Shown: piece after piece, positions 10,393 to 22,602 of the stretch
Position numbering within the stretch: the stretch's first letter is position 1
How the letters are laid out: every line of letters begins with the position of its first letter
Assembly: GCA_009602735.1 (NCBI GenBank)
Contig: WELA01002258.1
Coordinates: 162,302 to 226,301, forward strand
DNA length: 64,000 nucleotides
Reading direction: 5' to 3'
Origin: Mesotaenium endlicherianum
Taxonomy: Eukaryota > Streptophyta > Zygnematophyceae > Zygnematales > Mesotaeniaceae
Notes under the pieces: generated by a model
The model's input: only the letters and a program-made list of their open reading frames with translations
What the model was told of the DNA's origin: nothing
The model's database searches: none
Made by a program: the position numbers and the translations under genes

Positions 10393-12370
10393 TTACGGGG
10401 GTGTCCCAGCCTCCCGAAGGTAAAATCGTTTCATCGCCTCTTTTGCATTGGTCAAATGGTCCTTAAATACCCAGGTGTCCCCAGAGGCATCGTAGCCCTT
10501 CTATCAGACCAGATATTTTGTTACATATTTAGATGATTGACGGACAGAGCGAGCTTTTAAAATCTCTTCAACCCCATATTCCTCAGGTTCACCTTTTTGG
10601 ACAGTGGGGACCGGTCCCGGTTGGACAGGTAATCGACCTGTGAATAGTGTGTCACCTTTGATGTATGGTTCCAGGAAAGAGACATTAAAGACTTGGTGAC
10701 CCTTGTATTCCGCTGACATGTTCAATTTGTAAGCATTCTGACCGACACGGCGCACCACCAAACATTGACCGACCCACATTGGACCAAGCATTTTCTTGAC
10801 CACACAAGGCAAGTACGGGTGTTGAGAATGCAGTTAGCCCAGATCGCCCTTAGAAAATGTCAGCTCTCGACGGTGTCGATTAGCATACTTTTGTTGATTT
10901 TCTTGGGCTTTGTGCAGGTTCTGTTGGACTTCCGACAGGGTGTCATCAAACTCCTGAGTTAACTGGAGAGACACCGGGTTGTCAATTCCCTCAAGATGAG
11001 TTAAAGACTCTCCTAGCACATCTAAAGGAGACTTGGGGACTCTACCCACAATGAGTACTGAAGGAGTCTTTCCCGTTTACGCATGCACCGAACTGTTGAC
11101 CGCAAACCGAATTTGAGGCAACAGGTCATCCCAATTATCTTGTTTTTGGTTAATATATGCTCTCAGCACCTCTTGCAAAACTCGGTTAGTTCTTCCAATC
11201 TGCCCATCAGTCTGAGGGTGATTTGTTGTGCTGAGCAGCTGTTTGACTTCCATTAATCCCATTAAAGCTCTACAGAACTTAGAGGAAAACTTTGAGTCTC
11301 TGTCTGAGATAATATTAGAGGGTAGTCCATGTTGGCAAACTACATCGTTGTAGAACTGTCTCGCAGTTTTGAGTGCAGTCACCTTGACAGTGGTGGGGAT
11401 GAAAATGACCATTTTTGTCAGTTTATCCACAACTACCGGGATAGAACCATGCCCATTGGCAATTCTTGGTAGTGTTACCACCCAGTCCATGGATATTGTC
11501 TTCCAGCGTCCAGTTGGGATAGGTAATGGTTGTAATAGCCCCCAGGGTGGTGTGTGCCTAGACTTATTTTTCTGACACTCATCACAGGACTTCACATATT
11601 TCAAGACCTCCCGAGGCACCCCTCCCAGTGATAATCTTTTGTCAATTTGCCAACAATTTTGGCCTGCTCCAAATGCCCACCCAGTAAACTGTCATTTGCT
11701 TGACTCAATAAAAGTGACCTTATTTCCAAGTTATTAGGAATGACCAGCTTCAGCCTGCTTGAAGTGGTTTCAGTTACCCAAACCCCACCCTTAAGTCTAT
11801 ACCCGAGTGCAGTAGCAGGACACACACCATCAGTGGGGTTGGGCTCAAATGTTGGGTCAGAAAGGTAGGCTTTCCTATGTTGTTCGAGGAAGGACTTTTT
11901 CACTTTTAGTGAAGTGAGTGCACAAAGGACTTTGTCTACAGCATGCTGACTAAAGTTCCGTTTTTGCAAGTCAGGTCTTCTAGAAAGTGCATCACCTGGA
12001 ATCAAGTTCCCTCGTTTGTAGTCAATCTGGACTTGGAACTGCTCCACCATATGGCTCCAGCAATTCTCCCTCCTCAACAACTTGGACTTTTTCTAAAAGT
12101 GAGTCAGAGTTAGATGATCTGTAATTACCTTAAAAGATTTACCATGTAAGTATGCTCTCTACTGTTTGAGAACATGAATGATAGCAAGCAGCTCTTTCTC
12201 ATGCACAGAATGATTAATTTCAGCTGGATTGAATTTCATAGACTCATACAGCACAGGGTGCCAATCCTGCTTTACCTTACCATCCTTTGTGGTTCTATCA
12301 GCAGGCTGCAACAAAATAGCATCCATGGCAAAGTCGAAAGCATCAGTAACCACCTGCACAAGTTTGCTGG
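10393..12370 (-). pseudogene. E1 pol, distal part (RNase H to integrase and chromodomain)
   Basis: Minus-strand translation shows RNase H ending, then the integrase zinc finger (H-x-H and C-D-E-C-Q), the core with M-D-W-V-V and S-D-R-D-S-K-F, the G-P-x-W GPY-type block and a C-terminal chromodomain with the W-K-G-Y type core near 10400-10510. The part stops at 12370 where E2 is inserted and resumes at 25925. Broken. Confidence 0.85.
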
Positions 12371-13105
12371 TGAAAGGGGAAGAGTGCCCTAGTGGAAGCG
12401 TAGTGACTCACGAGGAAAAGGACTACTTGCAATCATATTAAAGAGTGCAGCGGCATATCACTAAGAAAGCTAAGGAAAATTACTCAGCATTTTGAGTAGC
12501 AAGAAATGTGCTTACAAATGGACTAGGATGAAAAACCTTGTCATTACAAACCCGTAGAAATTTACAGAAGTGAAAATTGATAGGCAGAAAACTATAGATA
12601 GGCATGACTTCTTCAATTCTTAAGTGCTCCTCTCTAGGAGGAAGCTACGGTATTTCCTAAGTGTTCGTCAATTCGTCCCTTCCTGAATATTCGTGAAAAT
12701 ACCATATCAGTCTCATGTGACGTTTTGGGTCGAATTGACGTCCATATGCATGCATTGACATTACTACAATATTCTATCTTAGGAGCGCTAGGCTAAATTG
12801 AAACTTCTAGGTACATCGACCTAGTCGGCACTCCTCGTCAGCCAAACTTACGTGAAGGTTCGAGTTCACTCTAACGGGCTTGATTGCTCGACGCTGTCGG
12901 TCAATCCGACGGTCGCGCTCACCACGAGTCATCAACCGACCTCAAAACTAATTAAATTTCGGAAATCCATAACTCTCTCACCACTTAACCAGATTTGATG
13001 AACTTTGTATCAAAATGACCACAAAAATAAACTATACACTACTATGCAATCAGAATATACTTTTAAGGAACTCAAAAATGCACTTTATAAAGCTATGACC
13101 TTACA
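12371..13105 (-). repeat. E2 3' LTR (family III)
   Basis: On the + strand it runs TGAAAGGGG...TGACCTTACA; on the minus strand it therefore has TG...CA ends. It is homologous to 14449-15192 and 25177-25919. A polypurine tract (minus strand GGAAGGGGATGA, 13106-13117) adjoins its inner edge. Confidence 0.9.
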
Positions 13106-14448
13106 TCATCCCCTTCCTCAAGATGCGACGTTCTTGACGCATTCTGCAGATAACGCCTCAACTTACTCTTACAATGAGTCAAGTTGGCCTCTGGCTCCCA
13201 AGTGTTGTCGTCCGCATGGTAGCCTTTTCACTTGACCAGATACTCTTGAACAAATCGTTGACCTCGCTTGACTCATCGATCGCCAACAATGGCCTCCACT
13301 TCATACTCCAATACATCATCGATCTCAACCGGTGGTGGCGGTGTAGGTAGTCGTCCTAGATGTCCTTCATTCGGGTCAACGTATGGCCGCAAACAATTGA
13401 TATGGAATTATCATGGATACGCCAATGTGAAGGAAGCTCCAACTTGTAGGCCACTGGATTCACCTGCTTGAGCATCGAAAATGGACCTGTAAATCGTGCC
13501 CGCGATTTCCTCTTACCTGTGAAAGGTAGGTTCTCTGTTGACAAGAGTACTTTGTCACCCACATGGAATGTCACTTCCCTCCTATGCTTGTTAGCATGCT
13601 TAACCTGCTCTTCTTGTGCCTTCCGAATACACGTCTTTGCCATATCCAAGTGTTGGCCATCTGCTCCATAAAAGCTTGTGTACTAGGAACCTGAGTCTCC
13701 TTGGCCTTCTCCACCAAGATGTTCCTTGGATGATATACTTCTCTCCCATAAACCATGGTGAATGGTGATTGCTTGGTCGATCCCTGCATGCTGTTGTTGT
13801 AGGCAAACTCCAATCTTGGCAGCTTCCTGTCCCACTCTGAAGGGTCTTCCATAGTGAAACTTCTGAGCACCTCTTGCAAAATTCTGTTGAGCCTCTCACT
13901 CTGCCCGCCCGTCTGAGGATAATAGGAAGTGCTCATACTCAGCTTGGTCCCCATCAAAGTAAACAATGACCGCCAGAAGTTGCTAGTAAACCTTGAATCC
14001 CGATCTGAAACAATCACCTTCGGCAACCCATGTAGCCTAAAAATATGATCAAAGAATAGCCGTGCCACATCTGCTGCCGTAGAAGTCTCCTTCATGGGAA
14101 TGAAGTGAGCCATCTTGCTGAGCCGATCAGACACAACCCAAATTGCATTGTGCGCTTGACCACTCATTGGTAACGACGTGATGAAGTCATAGCAATCTGC
14201 TCCCAAGAATACTCTGGAATAGGTAGGGGTTGCAAGGTACCTCCCTTCTTTTGATTTAGTGTCTTGTTCCGCTGGCACGTATCGCAACTTCTGATCCACT
14301 CCTCAATGTGCTTGTCCATATTTCTCCAATAGTACTCCCGCTTCAGCACACTTGTCGTCTTCTCGCTTCCAAAGTGTCCAGCATATAAGCAATCATGATG
14401 CTCCGCAAGTAGTAGGTCGCGTAGCTCCTTGATGTCAGGTACCACCAC
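13106..14448 (-). pseudogene. E2 pol, distal part (integrase, chromodomain)
   Basis: It contains the integrase zinc-binding block with H-F-G...C-D-T-C-Q-R-N-K, the core with V-S-D-R-D-S-R-F-T and Y-Y-P-Q-T-G-G-Q-S-E-R, a GPF-type block, and at about 13200-13260 a chromodomain-like end (K-G-Y-H-A-D-D-N-T-W-E-P). Solo LTR S1 separates it from the remaining pol at 15193. Broken. Confidence 0.82.
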
Positions 14449-15192
14449 TGTAAGGTCATAGGTTTATAAAGTGCATTTTTGAGTTTTATGAAAGTATGTT
14501 TTGATTGACTAGTAGTGTAGAGTGCATTTTTGTGATCATTTTGATATAAAGTTCATCAAACTTGGTCAACTATTGAGAGAGTTATGGATTTCCAAAGTTT
14601 AATAAGTTTTGAGGTCGGTTGACGACTGTCCTTAATTCGCGGTGAGCGCGACCGTCGGATTGACCGACAGCGTCGAGCGATCTGGCCCGTTAGAATGGAC
14701 TCGAACCTTCACGTAAGTTCGGCTGACGCGGAGTGCCGGCTAGGTCGATTCACCAAGAAGTTTCGGTTTAGCCTAGCGCGTCTAAGATAGAATATTCTAG
14801 TAATGTCGATGCATGTATGTGGACGTCAATTTGGCCCGACATGTCAGATTAGATTGATCTGGCTTACTCACAAATATTTTGGAAGGGACGATTTGACAAA
14901 CACTTAGGAAAATCCGCAGCTTCCTCCTAGAGAGGAGCACTTAGGCAGAAAATTATGAATAGGCATAACTTCTTTGTTTCTTATCAATTTTCACTTCTGT
15001 AAATTTATACGGGTTTGTAATGACAAGGCCTTTCATTCTACATCATTTGTGAGCAGTTTCTTGCTATTCAAAATGTTGAGTATTTTTCCTATGCTTTGTT
15101 AGTGATATGCCACTGCACTCTCTAGTATGATTGCAACTAGTTCCTTTCCTCGTGAGTTACTACGCTTCCACTAGGGCACTCTGCCCCTTTCA
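14449..15192 (+). repeat. S1: solo LTR of family III inside E2
   Basis: TGTAAGGTCATA...CTGCCCCTTTCA, 744 bp, flanked by a perfect 5-bp duplication ACCAC (14444-14448 and 15193-15197). It is in the opposite orientation to E2 and has no internal region beside it. This is the usual product of recombination between the two LTRs of an inserted element. Confidence 0.92.
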
Positions 15193-17560
15193 ACCACTCT
15201 CTTGGAATCACCATAACACTATATGCCGTCCTTCTTCTACATACTCGAGTTGGACTCAGCTGCTCCACCACTAGCAAATTTTGGGTCTTTCTCAGAACCT
15301 CTCTGATACTTCTCCTTGAAGTCCACACTCTCCTTGATGACTGAGACAGCTGCAAGGTCACACCTCTTGGATAAAGCGTCTGCAGGGTTGATCATCCCAG
15401 GTAAGTACTCAATCTTGTGGTCGAACTATTGCAGAAACTCCAACCATCTTGCCTGTCTTGGTGTCAACGTTGGCTGCATCATAAACTTCTTCAAGCTCTT
15501 GTGGTTGGTCTTGATGAACACCTTCCGGCCGTCCACATAAATCGCCAAATCCTCAAAGCCTGGATGATAGCCAACATCACCCGCTCGTGTGCTGCATAAT
15601 TCTGCTCAACAGGACTCAACTCCCTGCTCTCATATGCCACAGGTTGTAATCCCTTGCCTTGGTCTTGGAGAAGAATGACTCCCACTGCTAAGTTTGATGC
15701 GTCCGTGATGATGGTGAAAGGAAGCTCTAGACTGGCAGTTGCCAACACAGGTGCTTGTGTCAACAACTCCTTAATGTTCTCCAACACCTGCTGCTCATTG
15801 TCACCACATAGCCACTTCTCCTACTTCTTCAACATGTCCGTGAGCGGTACACACACCTTGGCAAATCCTTCATTGAAACGTCAATAATAAATCGCCATGC
15901 CAAGGAAACTCCTGAGTTGATGAATATCAGCAGGTAGCAGCCAATCTCTGACTGCTGGCACCTTCTCCTGCTCCACCTTGACTCCTTCAGCTCCCACTAT
16001 GTGCCCAAGAAACTCAACCTCCTTGAGACAGAACTCGCACTTGCTCATTTTCCCATATAACTTCTGATCTCTCAAGACCTCCAACACCTTCCTCAGATGC
16101 TCCACATGCTCTTCCAAGGACTTCAAATAGATCAGGATGTTGTCCAAAAATACCACCACAAACTGGTCCAAATAGGGTTTGAAAATACTATTCATGAGTC
16201 CCATGAATGTAGCAGGTGCATTAGTCAGCCCAAAAGGCATGACTGTGAACTCAAATAAACCATAGCGAGTCCTGAAGAAGTCTTCTGAACATCTCCTTCC
16301 GCAATCTGTACCTGGTGATAGCCACTCCTCAAATTGATCTTTGAGAATTACTTTGCTCCAACAAGCCTGACAATCAACTCGTCCACTCGTGGAAGTGGGT
16401 ACCTGTTCTTGATGGTGACCTTGTTGAGTGCCCGGTAGTCCACACACATCCTCATAGTCCCATCCTTCTTCTTCACAAATAAGAATGGCGCTGCAAATGG
16501 AGACTCGCTGGGTCGGATGAATCCTTTTTCCAATAACTCTGTCATCTGCTTCTTTAACTCATCCAACTCCGCAAACGATTGACGATAGGCGGATTTCACT
16601 GGTGGCTTGCTCCCTGGTTCCAACCCAATCTTATGCTCCATAGCTCTCTGTGGAGGTAATCTTGCAGGTAGCTCCTCAGGAAAAACGCACTTGAACTCCT
16701 CCAACAACGCCTTAATTTGGACAGGCATCTCAGCAGGCTTCTTCTCTTGAGCAGTTGGGCTCTGCTCCTTCTGTGCAAGGGGATCACACACCACTACTTG
16801 CTCCTCCGGCAATATACATTGGCCGAGGCTGTTAGGATTCACGCTTGCTCCATCTGATGACCTGGCGAGGGCCACCAAAACAAGGTACATCTCCTTCACC
16901 TGATTTGTCCTGCATAGCTTCTCAACTTGCAGGCTCAACAGAAGACAGTTACTTGTGGTCGTGTCTACCTCCACCTGTTTTGCTGTCTCCATTTGACCAT
17001 CACGCCCTTGGACCTTCACTTGTCCCCGTGCTCCAGTGCACTTCAGGGTTGGCTTTTCTTAGCCATGCTCGGCCCAATATCACCTCATGATGACCCAACT
17101 CTGCATGCTCCATAACTTCCTTACTCCGGTGGCCCGCTACTTCCACGTGAATAGCTTCCGTAGGTGCACCACACTTGAGACTCTGCCCATTCGCCAAAAT
17201 TGCCTCCTTAGGCTCATAATGTTTATGCACAGGGATTCGCCACTCTTTCACCAGCTTCTTGTGCACAAAGTTTGCACTTGCGCCACTGTTGACCATACAC
17301 TTCGCCTTGTTGCCGTCGACTACTCCTTCCACGATGATAGGCTTGTCAACGTCTCGTCCTTTGCTTCTCGGCAGGCTTCTGGGGATAACCTCCTTGTGAG
17401 TTTCCTTCTTCACGCCAGTAGACACCCCAGAACGACTTACTGGCGTCCTCCTTTTTCCTGTTGCTGAGGTTGCTTCGCCTTCACACGACAGTCTTGAGCC
17501 AGATGTCCAAGCTTGCCGCAATTATAGCAGGGTCCTCTCGGCTTGTAATTTTGTTGCCTG
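15193..17560 (-). pseudogene. E2 pol, proximal part (protease, reverse transcriptase, RNase H)
   Basis: From the right: a retropepsin-like block with A-K-C-M-V-N-S-G-A-S, reverse transcriptase blocks including [20 protein letters not shown] and [12 protein letters not shown], and an RNase H block with T-I-I-T-D-A-S. This is the typical Ty3/gypsy order. Broken at several points. Confidence 0.85.
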
Positions 17561-17659
17561 CGCTGGTTTTGGACAAGTCCCAACTCCATAGGTACTGGAC
17601 CTTGACCACTTGTGCTTGGCACTTGAGAACCAAACTGTCAATGTTCTCAAAAGTTGTGG
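17437..17659 (-). pseudogene. E2 gag, C-terminal part with zinc knuckle
   Basis: It contains a CCHC knuckle, C-Y-N-C-G-K-L-G-H-L-A-Q-D-C, as in nucleocapsid. Gag is interrupted at 17660 by E3 and resumes at 24350. Confidence 0.85.
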
Positions 17660-17664
17660 CTGCC

Positions 17665-18167
17665 TGTAGTGAAACAGATAGATAAAGTACTTAGTAAAAC
17701 AGAATACTTTATCTATTCAAGACAAGGATCTTTGAACACAAGTGGTAGCTTCTTGAAAGAGAGATGGCTTCTTGAAAGTTAATATATTTCTGGATTTTGG
17801 CAAGTACAAGAGTGATTCTGGAATGTCTTTCTATGTTCTAGCTCTTGTTTATATACTTGCTACATAAGTAATTTCTAGGAAGGTGTATGTTGATGTGTTG
17901 GCACCCAACACATCCCAAAACTTGCCACCTCTTTCTAGAATAATGTACACATGTCCTTTTGACCTAAAAATGGCACATCTGACTTTTGCCACATGGAGTT
18001 CTTCTAGGTCTTTCCTCTAACTTCGAAAATGCCTTGGAAGGTTCAAAGGACATGAACCAAGTTACTAGAGTACCTATTCACACTTGACTCCACACCATAC
18101 TACTTCAAATATATTTGAAAACATTAAAATATATGCAAACTAATGTATAATAACTCAAATCACTACA
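17665..18167 (-). repeat. E3 3' LTR (family II)
   Basis: TG...CA ends on both strands (TGTAGTGAAACAG...CAAATCACTACA on the + strand). A TATA-like GTATATAAAC lies on the minus strand at 17847-17856. Upstream of it in that orientation is a perfect palindrome (17892-17901 with 17905-17914). Inner border: polypurine tract 18168-18179. Confidence 0.95.
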
Positions 18168-18180
18168 TCACCCCCCCCAT
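18168..18180 (-). promoter_or_regulatory. E3 polypurine tract
   Basis: Minus strand reads an uninterrupted G run followed by TGA directly before the 3' LTR. The corresponding stretch in E6 is at 42086-42098. Confidence 0.8.
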
Positions 18181-18936
18181 AGAAAAAGCGACGTCTCGGC
18201 GCGTCAAGTTAGGTCGTACACATGTGGAGCAAACTAGTCAACAGTTTCAAGTCAGATGCCACACATGTAAAGAGGACTAGTCAAAAGCGCCAAGTCAGGT
18301 GCTACACATGTAAGGTAGACTAGGCAATGTCGTAGGTGGTGTGACCTTATTGGCTAGCCTACTCCTTAATGATAAAGAAAATTGTACAAGTTGGCCAAAA
18401 ATCTGGCACAAATTCAAAAATTCATAGCGGCCACAGAACTGCTCCAAATCTGAAAATTGGAGTGCCAGACGGACCGCGTCAGAGAACTCTACCGGGTCAC
18501 CAAATTTGAGAGCATTCTCATTTCTGGAGTGTCGTTGAGAGCTGAGAGAGTAGGCACTCCTCCAAATCTGTGCAGAAACTTCTGAAAATCATAAGTCCTT
18601 CTATACTTCTCCAACTTCTGCAAACTAAGTCTCAAACTGGGCGTTGTAAGATGTTCTACCAGAGTCTTGAGTTTCAGAGCATTCCAAGTTCAGGGGAAGG
18701 CACAATGTCAGAAGGCATATTCTGTCCTAACAATGCCAGCAGCCTGACCCCCTTCTACTTAGAGCATCATATCTCTCTCACCAGTGCTCCAAATTGAGCA
18801 AACTTGGACTCTAAATGACCGGCTACTCATGGACTACAGCCAGGTAAATTTTCAGAATTTATTATGCAGAGACCTATTACCAGTAGCAGTTTTAGTTTTC
18901 TGTCCAGAAACTGCGAGAAGAGAAGAGTGTCTAATG
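18181..18936 (-). other. E3 3' noncoding stretch between pol and the 3' LTR
   Basis: No open frame of note on the element's strand. It holds three copies of a 43-bp repeat at 18204-18324, with ACACATGT in each. The rest shows no recognised signal. The same layout occurs in E6 (42099-42848). Confidence 0.7.
18204..18324. repeat. Three tandem 43-bp repeats in the E3 3' noncoding stretch
   Basis: Starts at 18204, 18247 and about 18290. Each unit has a GTCAAGT-like start, a TACACATGT or CACACATGT core and an ACTAG end. The same three units occur in E6 at 42122-42241, so the repeat is a family II character. Confidence 0.75.
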
Positions 18937-21900
18937 TCAATTTTTCCTCTTTCTTGTTCTTGCAGGCTGCCTCCAAGGGGTCTTCTGCTGCTTCTTGATG
19001 GTGGCAGGCTGCCTCCCTGAAGTCTTCGGGCTTCTAGTAGAGAGACTTGGGGCTGGTCCAAGATGGGGGTTGGCGGCATGGAAGCGCTTCAACTTTCTCT
19101 GAACTTTGTCAAGGTAGTGCGCCGCCACCCAACTATTCTCCGAATCTGGATATCCTTTCCACTTGATCAAGTATTGCTGCTGTCTCCTGAAATTTCTCAT
19201 AGCCACTATGTCTTCCACTTCGTACTCCAAATGATCATCCACTATTGTTGGGGCTGGTGGGGTTGTCACACGTCCTGGGAACTTGTTGTCGGGTTGCACA
19301 TATGGCTTGAAGAGGGAAGCGTGGAATACGGGGTCGATGTGCATAGTCTGGGGAAGTTCTAGCTTGAAAGCAACGGGGTTGACTTGCTGGATAATCTTGA
19401 AGGGTCCCAAATACTTGGGAGAGAACTTGCTGCCGGCAGGCCTGTTGTTCAGGGAAATGTTCTTGGATGATAGTAACACGTTGTCACCCACTCTGTACGT
19501 AATTTCTCTTCTGGATCTGTTCGCCACTCTTGCTTGAGCATCTTGCGCGTGTTGTAGAGCTTTCTTCGCTGCTGTAAGGGCTGCTTCTAATGTCTCCATA
19601 AAATCTGTGGCTGCAGGTACTTCATCATGGCCAGCCGTGAAGCTCAGTGGCGTGGTCGGATGGAAGCCATAGTTGAGGAAGAATGGGGACTCTTGGGTAG
19701 AGGCCTGCGTAGTGTTGTTGTAGGCAAACTCGAGGGGGGTCAAGTACATGTCCCAGTCTTGCTCGAGGGTAGACACGTAGGCCTTTAGAGAGGTCTTTAG
19801 GGTACGATTCATACGCTCGGTTTGCCCATCTGATTGTGGGTGGTAGGCAGTAGACATATCCAGCGATGTACCCAAGTTCTTGAAGAGATTTTTCCAGAAA
19901 TGGCTTGTGAATCTTGGATCTCTATCTGACACAATTCTTGATGGTAGTCCATGGAGTCGGAAGATGTTGTCAAAGATGAGTCTTGCAAGTTGTGGTGCTG
20001 TAGCCTTAGTCGTCGTGGGAATAAAATGAGCCATCTTGGTAAGTCTGTCCACCGCCGTGAGTATTGCATTATGGCCTCGAGGTGTCACGGGCAAGTCCAC
20101 GATAAGGTCCATTGAGATGTCCGTCCATTGTCTTTCGGGGATTGGTAGTGGTTGGAGGAGTCCTCCCGCCTTTTGCGATGATGGCTTGATTCTTTGGCAT
20201 GTGTCACAGCTCCTGCAGTACTCCTTGACTTGCTTAGACATGCCTGGCCAACAATAAGTCCTAGCTAGAACGCCCGTGGTCCTTAGGATTCCAAAGTGTC
20301 CTCCAAGAGGGTTGTCGTGTGCTTCTCGTAGAAGCAAGAGCCGGAGGTCTAAGTCATTAGGAACACATCTCTGGCCCGTATCTTGCCTCACCCAATAATT
20401 GCCTTCTTGCTTCTTGCATGGGTCCAAGGCTGCTTCTCCGTTCTTGTAGTAAGGGTCTCTTTCATAGGCGGCTGAAAATCGAGCTTCCAGATCTGTCTTC
20501 AGGGATACCATCACTGCATTTAATTGCAGTCTTGAGAGGGGGTCAGCCGGGTTTGTCTTGCCGGGCTGGTACTGAATCGTGATGTTGTATTGTTGCAAGT
20601 ATCCGCTCCATCTTGCTTGTCTCCTTGAGAGATACGGCTGCGTTTGGAGGTGCTTTAACGCCTCGTGGTCCGTGGTGACCAGTACTTTGCGTCCTTCAAC
20701 GTAGCAGCGCCAAACCTTCAAGGCATGTACAATCGCCAATGCCTCTCGCTCCGTGGTTGTATAATTTTGCTCGGCTGGATTTAGCTTCCTTGACTCGTAG
20801 GCGATGGGCTGCAGTCCCTTGCCTTGGTCTTGAAGCAGGATTGCTCCTATTGCATAGGAAGATGCATCGGTGATGACGTGGAAGGGCCAATCTGGGTTTG
20901 GACTTGGGAGTGTGAGCACCGGGGATGTGGTCAATCTTCGCTTTAACTCTTGAAATGCCTCTTCCTCTTTCTCGGTCCATGTATATAGCCTGTCCTTCTT
21001 GAGTAGATCTGTCAGGGGGGCTGCTATGTGCGAGAAGCCTTGGATGAATTTTCTGTACCAATTGGCAAATCCCAAGAATGACTGGAGTTCTTTCTTGGTC
21101 GTGGGGGTTGGCCATTCCTCCACCACCGTGGTCTTCTTGGGGTCTATCTTGATGCCATCAGCAGTCACGTGGAGACCTAGGAACTCCACTTCTTGTTTGG
21201 CAAACTCGCATTTTGACTCCTTCGCAAACAGCTTGTTTTGCTTCAATACTTCAAGGACTTCTTTCAAGTGTCTCGCATGCTCTTCAAGGGTCTTGCTGTA
21301 GATAAGGATGTCATCGATGAATACCACCACAAATCTGTCCAACATGGGCTGAAATATGGTGTTCATCATAGTCATGAAAGTTGCTGGCGCGTTGGTGAGT
21401 CCAAATGGCAGGACCATGAACTCAAAATGTCCATATCTTGTCCTGAATGCCGTCTTCTCTATGTCCGGTTCTGCGATGCGAATCTGGTGGTAGCCGCTCC
21501 GTAAGTCAATCTTCGTGAAGTACTTGGCTCCAACCAGCCGGTCCATGAGCTCATCCATGCGCGGCAGCGGGTATCGATTCTTGATGGTGATCTTGTTGAG
21601 GGCGCGATAGTCCACACACATCCTCAAGGTACCATCTTTCTTCTTGACAAATAGCACCGGGGCTCCAAATGGCGACTTGCTAGGTCGAATGAAGCCATGC
21701 TCCAGTAGCTCCTTGATTTGCTTCTTGACTTCGTCTAGCTCCGTGTATGACATTTTGAACGTAGGCCGAGAGATGGGCTTGCTTCCGGGCTCCAACTCTA
21801 TCTTGTGGTCTACGAATCTTTTGGGGGGTAGGCCCTTGGGCAATTCCGGGGAGAACACTTCTTTGTAGTCCTCTAAGACTTCTTGTATCTCCTTGGGAAC

Positions 21901-22602
21901 GGGGCTGCCTTCTTGACTCTCGATGTCTTTCTTGATGTCTTTTGGCGTGATCAAGGCCAAAAGAAGCTCGTGTCCCTTCCTCACAAGTCTCTTGAGTTGG
22001 AGGGCGGACAATAGTATCTCGTGTGCCGGCTTCTGGATGTCTTGGGTCTGGATATTCTGGATTGCGCGCAAAATACAGATTCTTGAAGTGATGTCATTCT
22101 TGATCTTGATAGTACCGGTCCTCCAATCAACTTGGGGGTTGTGCTTGGTCAACCAAGGCGTCCCTAGGATGACGTCGTACTTGCCCAATTGCATGGGGGA
22201 GAACACTACTCTATCCTTGAAGGACTTGATAGAGAGTGCCAAGGGGTACGTCTTCTTGGAAGGGGTAGTATAGGAGAATCCATCGGGCATCATAATCTCC
22301 TCGTCGTGGTCAAGAGTTCGCATAGTAATACCGTGCTTGGTGGCAAAATCTGCAGCAATGAAGTTGCCTTGAGCTCCGCTATCCACCAAGATGTGGACCT
22401 TCTCTCCTCCAAGGTAACCTCTCAAACTCATTGGGGCTGGAACGTCGTCTTCAACGGGGGTCTCCACCTCACTTGGCGTGTTGCCTTCTCGTGAAGTGGG
22501 TCTTGGGGTGGTAGGCTCCTGGCCTACCGGCGCTGTCCGTTTTTTGACAACTTTTTGGGGCATGAAAGTGCACGATGGCCCTTTTCCTTGCAATAAAAGC
22601 AT
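18937..22602 (-). CDS. pol: E3 Pol polyprotein: protease, reverse transcriptase, RNase H, integrase, chromodomain
   Basis: The frame encodes 1221 residues from its first Met. Protease D-S-G-A lies at residues 74-77. Reverse transcriptase covers about 300-480 with F-I-D-D at 428-431, and RNase H about 575-690. The integrase zinc finger (HHCC) is at about 762-802. Likely integrase catalytic residues are D832, D893 and E929. The chromodomain at about 1127-1166 contains Y-L-I-K-W-K-G-Y. A basic tail follows. The frame overlaps the end of gag by 79 bp in the -1 register, which fits the ribosomal frameshift expression known in this superfamily; the Met given here may therefore not be used. Acts in reverse transcription and integration; the chromodomain probably directs integration to certain chromatin. 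Confidence 0.93.
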   Translation of the reverse strand: MLLLQGKGPSCTFMPQKVVKKRTAPVGQEPTTPRPTSREGNTPSEVETPVEDDVPAPMSLRGYLGGEKVHILVDSGAQGNFIAADFATKHGITMRTLDHDEEIMMPDGFSYTTPSKKTYPLALSIKSFKDRVVFSPMQLGKYDVILGTPWLTKHNPQVDWRTGTIKIKNDITSRICILRAIQNIQTQDIQKPAHEILLSALQLKRLVRKGHELLLALITPKDIKKDIESQEGSPVPKEIQEVLEDYKEVFSPELPKGLPPKRFVDHKIELEPGSKPISRPTFKMSYTELDEVKKQIKELLEHGFIRPSKSPFGAPVLFVKKKDGTLRMCVDYRALNKITIKNRYPLPRMDELMDRLVGAKYFTKIDLRSGYHQIRIAEPDIEKTAFRTRYGHFEFMVLPFGLTNAPATFMTMMNTIFQPMLDRFVVVFIDDILIYSKTLEEHARHLKEVLEVLKQNKLFAKESKCEFAKQEVEFLGLHVTADGIKIDPKKTTVVEEWPTPTTKKELQSFLGFANWYRKFIQGFSHIAAPLTDLLKKDRLYTWTEKEEEAFQELKRRLTTSPVLTLPSPNPDWPFHVITDASSYAIGAILLQDQGKGLQPIAYESRKLNPAEQNYTTTEREALAIVHALKVWRCYVEGRKVLVTTDHEALKHLQTQPYLSRRQARWSGYLQQYNITIQYQPGKTNPADPLSRLQLNAVMVSLKTDLEARFSAAYERDPYYKNGEAALDPCKKQEGNYWVRQDTGQRCVPNDLDLRLLLLREAHDNPLGGHFGILRTTGVLARTYCWPGMSKQVKEYCRSCDTCQRIKPSSQKAGGLLQPLPIPERQWTDISMDLIVDLPVTPRGHNAILTAVDRLTKMAHFIPTTTKATAPQLARLIFDNIFRLHGLPSRIVSDRDPRFTSHFWKNLFKNLGTSLDMSTAYHPQSDGQTERMNRTLKTSLKAYVSTLEQDWDMYLTPLEFAYNNTTQASTQESPFFLNYGFHPTTPLSFTAGHDEVPAATDFMETLEAALTAAKKALQHAQDAQARVANRSRREITYRVGDNVLLSSKNISLNNRPAGSKFSPKYLGPFKIIQQVNPVAFKLELPQTMHIDPVFHASLFKPYVQPDNKFPGRVTTPPAPTIVDDHLEYEVEDIVAMRNFRRQQQYLIKWKGYPDSENSWVAAHYLDKVQRKLKRFHAANPHLGPAPSLSTRSPKTSGRQPATIKKQQKTPWRQPARTRKRKN

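Noticed and set aside
18204-18324. 43-bp repeats considered as a CRISPR array
   Set aside because: Only three units, diverged, without unique spacers, inside a eukaryotic retrotransposon.
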